Assembly: GCA_016211955.1 (NCBI GenBank)
Contig: JACRHX010000061.1
Coordinates: 1-13,027, forward strand
Direction: 5' to 3'
From: Parcubacteria group bacterium
Lineage (GTDB): Bacteria; Patescibacteriota; Minisyncoccia; UBA6257; JACRHW01
Length of the DNA stretch: 13,027 nt
The first letter of the stretch is position 1, and each line of letters opens with the position of its first letter. Below are positions 6,766 through 12,518 of the stretch, piece after piece. Made by a program: the position numbers and the translations under genes. Under the pieces are notes generated by a model. The model worked only from the letters and a program-made list of their open reading frames with translations, made no database searches and was not told the DNA's origin.

Positions 6766-6852
6766 GGTATTTTGTATCGTGTATATAGTATTTGGTATAT
6801 GTCCGCCTTCGGCGGACTGATACAAGATACTAGCTACACAATACTAGATACC
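6766..6852. repeat. 87-nt imperfect stem-loop, GTATC-repeat family
   Basis: Two 42-base arms (6766-6807 and 6811-6852) pair in register around a TTC loop, with most positions matching. The top of the stem is the perfect GTCCGCC-TTC-GGCGGAC. The arms are made of GTAT/ATAC units. It lies between the divergent promoters of the MBL-gyrA unit and the S1 gene. Bases 6819-6851 match 10045-10077 (end of murD) at 28 of 33 positions, so the arm is a dispersed repeat. No T-run follows directly. Confidence 0.75.
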
Positions 6853-6863
6853 CACCCGTTGTT

Positions 6864-6891
6864 TTGACTTTTTGGAGAAACCTGTTTAAAT
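6864..6891 (+). promoter_or_regulatory. Promoter of the S1 gene
   Basis: TTGACT (6864-6869), a 16-base spacer, then TTAAAT (6886-6891). This gives a leader of about 200 bases before the S1 start. Consensus match only. Confidence 0.45.
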
Positions 6892-7087
6892 ATACCAAAG
6901 GGCTACCAACAGCCTTTGGTATATAATCACTGCGCTCACATAATACGAAAATAAACGGTATTGAACCCTTTGTTTCGACGGCATTCGGACGAAATGAAAA
7001 TAAATCTTCATTTCTCTCCTCATTTGTCGAAATAAATTTTCGTTTACTGCTCGCTTGTGATTATGAGTAAGCCCCTGACCTCAGGGC
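6890..7087 (+). promoter_or_regulatory. Structured leader of the S1 mRNA
   Basis: The roughly 200 bases before the S1 start carry nested inverted repeats. A perfect 12-bp hairpin (6890-6901 with 6913-6924, ATATACCAAAGG) lies at the predicted RNA start. A long-range stem pairs ATAATCAC (6923-6930) and ACGAAAAT (6945-6952) with GTGATTAT (7057-7064) and ATTTTCGT (7036-7043). Inside it lie TTTCGAC/GTCGAAA (6973-6979, 7026-7032) and GAAATGAA/TTCATTTC (6991-6998, 7007-7014). A CCCTG/CAGGG hairpin (7073-7086) is 14 bases from the ATG. No coding frame is seen here. Translational autocontrol by S1 is known in E. coli; here it is inferred. Confidence 0.55.
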
Positions 7088-7100
7088 AACAAAAAATAAC

Positions 7101-8270
7101 ATGACAACAGAAGAATTAATTAAGGACTCAGATTTTAGAAGTGCCTTCAAGGCGCAAGTCGCCACACCCCCAAAACAAGGAGAGGTGCTTGAGGGGGCTG
7201 TGTTAAGTAAACAAAAACGGGCTCTTTATGTAGACCTCGGCATGTTCGGAACGGGGGTAGTGTACGGTCTTGAATATCGTCTTGGAAAAGAAGCCATCAA
7301 ACATCTCAAGAAAGGAGATGTTATCTCGGTAAAGGTGGTAGAAACAGAAAACGAAGATGGTTTTGTAGATCTCGCCCTTAAAGATATTGGTCAAAGAAAA
7401 GAATGGGAAACTCTCCAGACAAGGAAAGATGCCAATGAAACAGTGGGCGCAAAAATTATCGCTGCCAATAAAGGGGGTCTTCTTATTGAAGTCATGGGGA
7501 TAAGTGGATTTCTCCCCGTCTCACGCCTTGCTCCAGAACACTATCCACGTGTAGAAGGAGGAGAAAAAAATAAAATCCTTGAAGAACTTAAGAAATTTGT
7601 AGGTCAAGAACTGGCAGTAAAAATTATTGATCTTGACCCAAATGAGGAGCGTCTGATTGTTTCAGAAAAGGAAATTTATGAAGAACAACTTAAAGAACGC
7701 CTTTCTAAGTATGAAATAGGGGGCATTGTTGAGGGCACTATAACTGCGGTAGTAGACTTTGGTGTATTTATCAAATTTAATGACAATACCGACATTGAGG
7801 GACTCATTCATATTTCAGAGCTAAGTTGGGGGCTTATTGATCACCCATCCGAATTCTTCAAACCAGGAAATCAAGTTACGGCAAAAGTTATCGATATACA
7901 AAACAATAAAGTATCTCTCTCGCTTAAAGCCCTCCAAGAAGATCCGTGGATGAATGTCGAAAAGAAATATCCTGCGGGAAGCACCACAGAAGGGGAGGTG
8001 TTTAAATTCACCCCCTATGGTGCCTTTATTAAGGTAGACGACAATATCTATGGTCTCATTCATGTATCCAAATTTGGCGATACACAAACCATGAAAGAAC
8101 TCTTAAAAGACAGAACAAAATATCAATTTATAATCGAATCGGTAAGCCCACAAGACAAACGTCTCATGCTTACCCTCAAAAATCTCGAAGAACAGCTTGC
8201 GAAGCTAGGAAAGAAAAAAGAGAAGGAGGAATTACCTATAATAAGCGAAGTCGAACCAAAAACTGAATAG
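7101..8270 (+). CDS. rpsA: Ribosomal protein S1, four S1 domains
   Basis: 389 residues. Four S1 RNA-binding (OB-fold) domains are visible: about 26-95 (GEVLEGAVLSKQKRALYVDL to GFVDLALKD), 112-190 (GAKIIAANKGGLLIEVMGISGFLP, VSRL), 205-278 (GGIVEGTITAVVDFGVFIKF, IEGLIHISELSW, VSLSLKAL) and 291-365 (GSTTEGEVFKFTPYGAFIKV, YGLIHVSKFG, LMLTLKN). It ends in a Lys/Glu-rich tail. S1 binds mRNA on the 30S subunit and helps start translation. E. coli S1 has six domains; four is common in other phyla, including CPR. The ATG has no good Shine-Dalgarno site; the preceding leader is highly structured. Stop is TAG, with a terminator 8 bases on. It is probably monocistronic. Confidence 0.92.
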   Translation: MTTEELIKDSDFRSAFKAQVATPPKQGEVLEGAVLSKQKRALYVDLGMFGTGVVYGLEYRLGKEAIKHLKKGDVISVKVVETENEDGFVDLALKDIGQRKEWETLQTRKDANETVGAKIIAANKGGLLIEVMGISGFLPVSRLAPEHYPRVEGGEKNKILEELKKFVGQELAVKIIDLDPNEERLIVSEKEIYEEQLKERLSKYEIGGIVEGTITAVVDFGVFIKFNDNTDIEGLIHISELSWGLIDHPSEFFKPGNQVTAKVIDIQNNKVSLSLKALQEDPWMNVEKKYPAGSTTEGEVFKFTPYGAFIKVDDNIYGLIHVSKFGDTQTMKELLKDRTKYQFIIESVSPQDKRLMLTLKNLEEQLAKLGKKKEKEELPIISEVEPKTE

Positions 8271-8277
8271 TTACCTC

Positions 8278-8309
8278 AAAAATCATCCGCCCACAAGCAG
8301 ATGATTTTT
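8278..8309 (+). terminator. Terminator after the S1 gene
   Basis: AAAAATCATC (8278-8287) pairs with GATGATTTTT (8300-8309) around a 12-base loop with an extra GC/GC pairing. The T-run forms the descending arm. Confidence 0.75.
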
Positions 8310-8343
8310 GTTATGATATACTTAATTAAAAATAATAATTATC

Positions 8344-8490
8344 AAAAATATGCCAGGTGGTGAAAATTCGACACTTAAGTCTATCCCGATATGTGGTATA
8401 ATAAAAAGTCGTTGTAGAAAAATAAAATTATAACCTGAAATTTGAGGAATCAGCCTTTTGCTGAAAGTCGAATTTCTACTACCTGGTATG
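8344..8490 (+). repeat. Start-codon-abutting inverted-repeat element, copy 2
   Basis: It opens with ATGCCAGGTGGTGAAAATTC (from 8349) and closes with GAATTTCTACTACCTGGTAT running into the ATG at 8488. Arms are 23 bp with four differences; at least two of these keep G-U pairing in RNA. It has the same gene-side orientation as the copy at 3018-3155, and the outer flank is also shared (CCAGGT next to ATATTTTT). The interior is mostly different, apart from an ATTTGAG segment and a CAGC-CTTTT-GCTG hairpin in this copy. Confidence 0.75.
8394..8402 (+). promoter_or_regulatory. Extended -10 promoter inside the repeat element
   Basis: TGGTATAAT (8394-8402) is a perfect extended -10 box. No good -35 is seen. 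A transcript from here would start near 8409, contain the closing arm but not the opening arm, and run about 80 bases to the ATG at 8488. Confidence 0.5.
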
Positions 8491-8709
8491 AATAAAACAT
8501 TGCTTATCGTTTTAAGCATCGCGATCGCTGGAGGATTGACGTTCCTTTATGTCTCTATGTCAAAACAAAATATCTTTACACCAACGCAACCCATAATAGG
8601 GGGACCGGATGGTAGCCCCGAAGGACACGGATGTATTCCAGGAGCAGGGTATAGCTGGTGTGAAGTAAAAAAGAAATGTTTGCGCCCATGGGAAGAGGCG
8701 TGCAAATAA
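8488..8709 (+). CDS. Small membrane-anchored Cys-motif protein
   Basis: 73 residues from ATG 8488, the start chosen because the shared repeat element ends on it exactly as it does at the solute-binding protein gene. Residues about 4-23 are a hydrophobic anchor or signal peptide (LLIVLSIAIAGGLTFLYV). After a Pro/Gly-rich linker (TPTQPIIGGPDGSPEG) comes a compact C-terminal motif with four cysteines: C49, C58, C64 and C72 in HGCIPGAGYSWCEVKKKCLR and PWEEAC. This YSWCE...KC..PWEEAC arrangement suggests a small disulfide-stabilised extracytoplasmic domain that I associate with short CPR proteins, but I cannot name a function. Stop is TAA. Confidence 0.75.
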   Translation: MNKTLLIVLSIAIAGGLTFLYVSMSKQNIFTPTQPIIGGPDGSPEGHGCIPGAGYSWCEVKKKCLRPWEEACK

Positions 8710-8811
8710 CTCAAAAGAATAGATCCATTGTTGTGTCTATTTTTATCTAGACAAACAGTGTATTTTCTGTAGACTAAAAATAGTTCACTGAAAATAGAGA
8801 GGTAACTCACC

Positions 8812-9240
8812 ATGAAGACTCTGAAACTTCTGCTTTTGGGAATTATACTAGGCATATTTGGTACCACACGTGTCGCAAACGCCGTTCCTCAAGGACAAGA
8901 GTCGAAACCTACTATTATGATTGATCTCAAGGCACAAACACTGACCTACCAAAACGGAGGCATCGCGCGGACGTTCCACTGCTCAACAGGAAGAGAAGGC
9001 TATCGCACACCAAAAGGAAAATTCACCGTCTACGCCAAAGAACGCCACGCTATTTCCTACAAGTATGGCAACTCTCCCATGCCATTCACGTTATGGTTCC
9101 ATCCTGCTGGCTATGGTATTCATGAATCGAAATCAGTTCCAAACTATCCCGCCTCCCACGGATGCGTACGTCTCAAGCACGAAGACGCAAAATGGCTCTT
9201 TGAGCAAGTTCCCGTCGGAACACCCGTAACCATCAAGTAA
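8812..9240 (+). CDS. Secreted L,D-transpeptidase (YkuD domain)
   Basis: 142 residues. Signal peptide at 1-24 with a likely cut after VANA. The YkuD domain fills the rest: PTIMIDLKAQTLTYQNGG, TGREGYRTPKGKFTVY (59-74), then YGIHES with H104 and the catalytic motif SHGCVRL (115-121), with C118 as the nucleophile. Such enzymes cross-link peptidoglycan through 3-3 bonds or attach proteins to it, outside the membrane. It is short compared with many family members: one catalytic domain, no LysM or other wall-binding domain. The start is supported by GAGAGGT 8 bases upstream of the ATG. It is flanked upstream by a TAGACA-16-TAGACT pair (weak promoter) and downstream by a terminator, so it is probably its own transcript. 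Confidence 0.93.
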   Translation: MKTLKLLLLGIILGIFGTTRVANAVPQGQESKPTIMIDLKAQTLTYQNGGIARTFHCSTGREGYRTPKGKFTVYAKERHAISYKYGNSPMPFTLWFHPAGYGIHESKSVPNYPASHGCVRLKHEDAKWLFEQVPVGTPVTIK

Positions 9241-9245
9241 AAAAC

Positions 9246-9270
9246 AAGCACCTCCCCGGTGCTTTTTGTT
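9246..9270 (+). terminator. Terminator after the L,D-transpeptidase gene
   Basis: AAGCACC (9246-9252) pairs with GGTGCTT (9258-9264) around TCCCC, followed by TTTGTTT. Confidence 0.85.
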
Positions 9271-9348
9271 TCATTAGATTTTCCTTGTATTTCTCACATT
9301 ATATGATTAGATGGAAATAGTCTCTTAAAAACAAGGGGGTTAGAAAAA

Positions 9349-9996
9349 ATGAAAGAAACCCTTATGTGTCTCTGTACCGATCATCAAAATCACCCTGAAT
9401 CCCATCATTGTACGATGGGCGGGTTGGCGAGAAACCTTGGTGTTTTTATGCGCAACACATATATAGTTGAACAAATGATGAATCCAGCAGTAACGCCCGA
9501 GAGCTATCTCAATCAAAGATTCGATACAATGATAGATATCCTCATTCATCTACGGTGCAAGAAATCAATTATAAAAGATTTGGAAACAAAAAGGAAAAGT
9601 ATCATCGAAAAAGCAGTCACTCACATTACTACACAGATTCCCTTCGCTCCCGTACTATTTTTGGCATTTGATGATAAACAATTACAACACGAATTTGACA
9701 TAAATCGACAAGAACTTATGTCGTTGGCCGCCTTCTCTCATACGAATGTGGAGCAAGAGCCTTATATCCTCTATGGGGTCGAAATTAAAACAGAAAGGCA
9801 ACCTAATACACCACATCTTCTTACGCTTGGTGAATGCCTCAGTCTTTGTCTTTTTTATAAAGGAAGATATGAATTTCCCTTTCTCTATCAAAAACAAAAC
9901 AAACCAGAACCTCCTTTTGTAATCAAACGAATTCATAGCTATGGTCCCACAGACAAACTTATTCACTGGTATCCCATATGTGCATCTCGAACCTAA
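9349..9996 (+). CDS. Hypothetical protein with Cys/His-rich N-terminus
   Basis: 215 residues, no family recognised. It is preceded by a strong AAGGGGG ribosome site 8 bases from the ATG and followed by a terminator, so the gene is credible. The first 21 residues hold C7, C9, H12, H15, H19, H20 and C21 (MCLCTDHQNHPESHHC), a possible metal-binding cluster. There is no signal peptide or membrane segment, so it is probably cytoplasmic. The middle has a helical basic stretch (CKKSIIKDLETKRKSIIEKA) and the C-terminal third is rich in Pro and aromatic residues (YKGRYEFPFLYQ, LIHWYPI). It stands alone between two terminators, opposite murD. Stop is TAA. Confidence 0.75.
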   Translation: MKETLMCLCTDHQNHPESHHCTMGGLARNLGVFMRNTYIVEQMMNPAVTPESYLNQRFDTMIDILIHLRCKKSIIKDLETKRKSIIEKAVTHITTQIPFAPVLFLAFDDKQLQHEFDINRQELMSLAAFSHTNVEQEPYILYGVEIKTERQPNTPHLLTLGECLSLCLFYKGRYEFPFLYQKQNKPEPPFVIKRIHSYGPTDKLIHWYPICASRT

Positions 9997-10010
9997 AATA
10001 ACACACAATG

Positions 10011-10030
10011 CCCTAAAATAGGGTTTTTGT
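10011..10030 (+). terminator. Terminator after the 215-residue gene
   Basis: CCCTA (10011-10015) and TAGGG (10019-10023) with an AAA loop, then TTTTTGTTTT. Confidence 0.7.
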
Positions 10031-10039
10031 TTTCAATTT

Positions 10040-10080
10040 ATACAAATACAAGATACCAGATACAAAATACTAAATACTAC
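10040..10080. repeat. GTATC/ATAC-family repeat arm at the 3' end of murD
   Basis: A run of ATACAAGATAC-type units that overlaps the last codons and TAG stop of murD. Bases 10045-10077 match 6819-6851, one arm of the 87-nt stem-loop, at 28 of 33 positions. Only one arm is present here, so no hairpin forms. Confidence 0.6.
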
Positions 10081-11350
10081 GCACTATCTCCTTGAACTTC
10101 TTGCCACGCTCCTCGTAATTTTTAAACATGTCAAAACTTGCTGCGGCGGGGGAATAGGTTACCACATCCCCACCCACCACGATTGAGTTCGTATGGCGTA
10201 TAGCATCAGAAAGACTGTCTACGAGAACAATCTTCTTCATCAATTTAGAATCCTTAAGTTCCTTGAATTCACTAAGAACATTTTTCTTATTTTCCCCTAA
10301 AAGTACTACACCTCGTATATTGCTCTTTTGTATTTCTCTTACAAGTTCTGTATAAGAAAAACCCTTATTTCTCCCCCCAATAATAAGAATTTTAGGTTCA
10401 TTAAACGCGCGAAGTGCTGCAACCGTTGCGTCAGGGTTTGTTGCTGCAGAATCGTTATAATAACGCACCCCCTCTTTTTCTCTTACAAACTCAAGACGAT
10501 GCTCGTTTCCTTTAAAATTCTTAAGACATTTCAAGATCATCTCACGAGAAACACCCATTCGTTCTGCGGCGAGAGCTGCGGCGGATGCATTTTTTATATT
10601 ATGGGCACCTGGTACAGATAAATCGTTTGAGGTAATCCACGTTTTTTCTTTATTACCAAAATATAGTACTTTTGCCTTTGTGTGTTTTGTAAATGAACAC
10701 GCAACAGAACTATCTGCGTCCAAAATAGCAATATCATCCCTTTTTTGATACGCCACGATACTCTTTTTTGCATCGCGATATTCTTTCGCATTTTTATGAT
10801 GATCAAGGTGATCCTGTGTTACATCGAGCACGATTGCAATGTGTGGTGATTTTTTAAGATGTTGGAGTTGAAAACTCGAAAGCTCCATCACCACAACGTC
10901 TCCCTTTTTAATCTTATGTACATATTCAAGAGCCGGCTTTCCAATGTTACCAAGAAGAAAAACCTTCTTTTTCCCTGCTTTTAGCATGTGGTACAACATT
11001 GTCGCAGTCGTACCCTTGCCTTTCGTGCCCGTAACACCAACAACAGTTCCCTTACAAAGATCAAAAAAAAGATTAGTCGGCGAACTCAACACACCGCCCC
11101 TTCGAATTACTTTTTGTATCTCAGGTAATACGGTAGGTATCCCTGGGCTTTTGAATACAATATCAAACATATTAAGGTCCTTGAGATAATCCTCACCCGT
11201 CTGTGTGACAACCCCTTTTACATCAACCACCCCCTTGTCACAAACTGTGATCTGAGAAAGCTTAACTCCTTCTTTTTTCAAGAAGCTCAAAAGAACCCTG
11301 CCCTCCCTCCCAAATCCTAAAATCGCTATTTTCTTATTCTTGAAATTCAT
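10070..11350 (-). CDS. murD: UDP-N-acetylmuramoylalanine--D-glutamate ligase
   Basis: 426 residues from ATG 11350, giving MNFKNKKIAILGFGREG, a usual Mur start. A TTG 39 bases upstream is in frame but lies inside the -35 box, so I reject it. MurD adds D-glutamate to UDP-MurNAc-L-Ala with ATP in the cytoplasm, a step in peptidoglycan precursor synthesis. Seen: an N-terminal Rossmann-like domain (ILGFGREG; FKSPGIP at 66-72), the ATP loop GVTGTKGKGTT (105-115), ELSSFQL (156-162), TQDHLDHH, HNIKNASAA (250-258), EHRLEFV, NDSAATNPDAT (299-309) and SPAAASFDMFKNYEERGKKF near the end. In many MurD proteins the NDS motif reads NDSKATN; here Ala replaces the Lys. Length is slightly short of the usual about 440. 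It is alone, with its own promoter. Stop is TAG. Confidence 0.94.
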   Translation of the reverse strand: MNFKNKKIAILGFGREGRVLLSFLKKEGVKLSQITVCDKGVVDVKGVVTQTGEDYLKDLNMFDIVFKSPGIPTVLPEIQKVIRRGGVLSSPTNLFFDLCKGTVVGVTGTKGKGTTATMLYHMLKAGKKKVFLLGNIGKPALEYVHKIKKGDVVVMELSSFQLQHLKKSPHIAIVLDVTQDHLDHHKNAKEYRDAKKSIVAYQKRDDIAILDADSSVACSFTKHTKAKVLYFGNKEKTWITSNDLSVPGAHNIKNASAAALAAERMGVSREMILKCLKNFKGNEHRLEFVREKEGVRYYNDSAATNPDATVAALRAFNEPKILIIGGRNKGFSYTELVREIQKSNIRGVVLLGENKKNVLSEFKELKDSKLMKKIVLVDSLSDAIRHTNSIVVGGDVVTYSPAAASFDMFKNYEERGKKFKEIVRSI

Positions 11351-11360
11351 ATGTGCACTC

Positions 11361-11389
11361 AAAATACATCTCAAAAGATAATTGGTCAA
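11361..11389 (-). promoter_or_regulatory. Promoter of murD, nearly leaderless
   Basis: On the minus strand TTGACC (11389-11384), a 17-base spacer, then TATTTT (11366-11361). The ATG at 11350 is 10 bases past the -10 box, leaving a leader of only a few bases and no room for a Shine-Dalgarno site. Confidence 0.55.
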
Positions 11390-11437
11390 ACAAAACTATT
11401 GCTAATTTGAGTGAGTCCCTATGACGTAAAAAATTAT

Positions 11438-11566
11438 GATCAATCTATAGAAGTTCAACCTCCAAAAAAAATTAAGAACACTGCTTTACACAATTTCTAC
11501 GTCAAAAAATATATGCAATGCGTTAAGATACTACAACGATTTCAATATTCGGGAGGTTGAACTTCT
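11438..11566. repeat. Inverted repeat, GAAGTTCAAC family, copy 2
   Basis: Perfect 15-bp arms at 11449-11463 (AGAAGTTCAACCTCC) and 11552-11566 (GGAGGTTGAACTTCT) about 88 bases apart. Flanks GATCAAT before the first arm and TCAATATT before the second arm are shared with the copy at 1621-1680. The insert between the arms is longer here and AT-rich. It lies upstream of murD, in the gap before the 3D gene. Confidence 0.75.
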
Positions 11567-11592
11567 TGTCAATGATTTTTGACACTTTTTGG

Positions 11593-11621
11593 TTGACAAA
11601 TTAGGCACAATAGACTAGACT
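11593..11621 (+). promoter_or_regulatory. Candidate promoter in the murD/3D intergenic region
   Basis: TTGACA (11593-11598), perfect -35 consensus, a 17-base spacer, then TAGACT (11616-11621). What it transcribes is unclear; see the surrounding region. Confidence 0.4.
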
Positions 11622-11890
11622 CATTACATGAGCCCTTTGGGGGTTTTTTGTTTACCAACCCGGCGATAGCACTCAAGATTAATCTTAATAGTCGGTTGCT
11701 GGTGTGGTAAATATAACAATTGACTTCATAAGGACTCGCGCATTTGGCGTATTTCTTCGTCAAAAGCCATAGTGCTCGACGCGATAGTATCTAACTATCG
11801 CTTACTTCGCTCCTCGCTTTTTCCTCGAACTACACTCAAATGCCCAAGTCCAAAAACTTGATAATACCGTACTATCGTTTTGATACTACC

Positions 11891-11896
11891 TATTAT
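11891..11896 (+). promoter_or_regulatory. Candidate -10 box next to the 3D gene start
   Basis: TATTAT lies 8 bases before the ATG at 11905 and no Shine-Dalgarno site follows, as at the MBL and murD starts. No clear -35 is seen at 17 bases, so support is limited. Confidence 0.35.
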
Positions 11897-11904
11897 CACA
11901 CATT

Positions 11905-12363
11905 ATGAATACTCTACTCGGTTTGGGGCTTGCGCTCTCCTTGGCAATTAACCAGGGGATCATGCCCGTTGCGATTACCAATGTTGTCGACAACACCAAA
12001 TCAACAACTCAAGCAGAGGAGGCGTCACTTGAAACACCAATTTATGCTGGTCAATACGTCCCTCTGAAGTCTAAGCGTTCTACGCTTAAAGTGTATATAA
12101 CTGCATACTCAAGTTCTCCTGATGAGACAGATGATACGCCAGACATCACAGCAAGTGGATCTCGCACCCGCGATGGGATAATCGCAACCAACATGTTGCC
12201 ATTCGGCACCAAAGTGCGCATTCCCCGCCTCTTCGGAAAGAAACTCTTCGTAGTTGAAGACCGAATGCATTCACGATTCAGCGAACGTATCGATGTCTGG
12301 TTTCCGGGGAAACAAGATGCAAAGAACTTTGGCATCCGCTACGCGGAAATCGAGGTACTCTGA
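11905..12363 (+). CDS. Secreted 3D-domain (double-psi beta-barrel) cell-wall protein
   Basis: 152 residues. Residues 1-24 are hydrophobic (LLGLGLALSLAINQGIMPVAI) and act as signal or anchor. A linker of about 35 residues follows. The 3D domain covers about 62-152: VYITAYSSSPDETDDTP, ITASGSRTRDGIIATNMLPFGTKVRIP, then VVEDRMHSRFSERIDVWFP with D119 and D130, and a YAEIEVL end. The 3D fold is shared with MltA-type lytic transglycosylases and Gram-positive wall proteins (YabE, YocH) and suggests peptidoglycan cleavage or binding outside the membrane. Only the 3D domain is present. It ends in TGA followed at once by in-frame TAG, the only clear TGA stop among the intact genes. A terminator follows after about 40 bases. 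Confidence 0.88.
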   Translation: MNTLLGLGLALSLAINQGIMPVAITNVVDNTKSTTQAEEASLETPIYAGQYVPLKSKRSTLKVYITAYSSSPDETDDTPDITASGSRTRDGIIATNMLPFGTKVRIPRLFGKKLFVVEDRMHSRFSERIDVWFPGKQDAKNFGIRYAEIEVL

Positions 12364-12398
12364 TAGGCGTTAGCTTATTAGGTATTAGCTTGTTAGGG
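12364..12398 (+). repeat. TTAGG-rich short repeat, copy 2
   Basis: Directly after the 3D stop codon a unit of about 15 bases is repeated in tandem: TTAGCTTATTAGGTA then TTAGCTTGTTAGGGA. It resembles the TTAGTTTGTTAGGGG run before gyrA. Confidence 0.5.
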
Positions 12399-12402
12399 AT
12401 AT

Positions 12403-12434
12403 AAAAACGTCTCACTTGGAGACGTTTTTATTTT
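12403..12434 (+). terminator. Terminator after the 3D-domain gene
   Basis: AAAAACGTCTC (12403-12413) pairs perfectly with GAGACGTTTTT (12419-12429) around ACTTG; more T residues follow. Confidence 0.9.
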
Positions 12435-12501
12435 TTCTCTGGTGGTATGATGTCGCATACTACCCCCATGCATACAAAAGCTTTCAAAAATGGCTTGTTT
12501 T

Positions 12502-12510
12502 TGGTATACA
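12502..12510 (+). promoter_or_regulatory. Extended -10 promoter of tRNA-Leu
   Basis: TGGTATACA (12502-12510) is an extended -10 box 12 bases before the mature tRNA start. The -35 is poor (TTTCAA). Confidence 0.4.
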
Positions 12511-12518
12511 CAAGTATC

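Larger units (their letters stand above)
11567..11904 (+). other. Non-coding region with a promoter and hairpins, possible leader or small RNA
   Basis: No convincing gene is seen on either strand. It contains TTGACA-17-TAGACT (11593-11621), a GC-poor CCC-TTT-GGGG run followed by TTTTTT (11632-11649), an imperfect hairpin from TTTACC (11651) to GGTAAA (11711) around the perfect palindrome AAGATTAATCTT (11675-11686), and a perfect 8-bp hairpin GCGATAGT/ACTATCGC (11781-11801). It could be a long leader of the 3D-domain gene or a small RNA. Confidence 0.35.

Noticed and set aside
11351..11389. Upstream TTG start for murD adding 13 residues
   Set aside because: The TTG is the -35 box of a good promoter, and the shorter start gives the normal Mur N-terminus.
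11632..11649. CCC-TTT-GGGG followed by TTTTTT as a terminator
   Set aside because: The stem is only three base pairs, so it is not supported as a terminator by itself.
11569..11763. 64-codon minus-strand frame in the murD/3D gap
   Set aside because: No ribosome site, no recognisable features, and it spans palindromes and the promoter-like sequence; probably chance.
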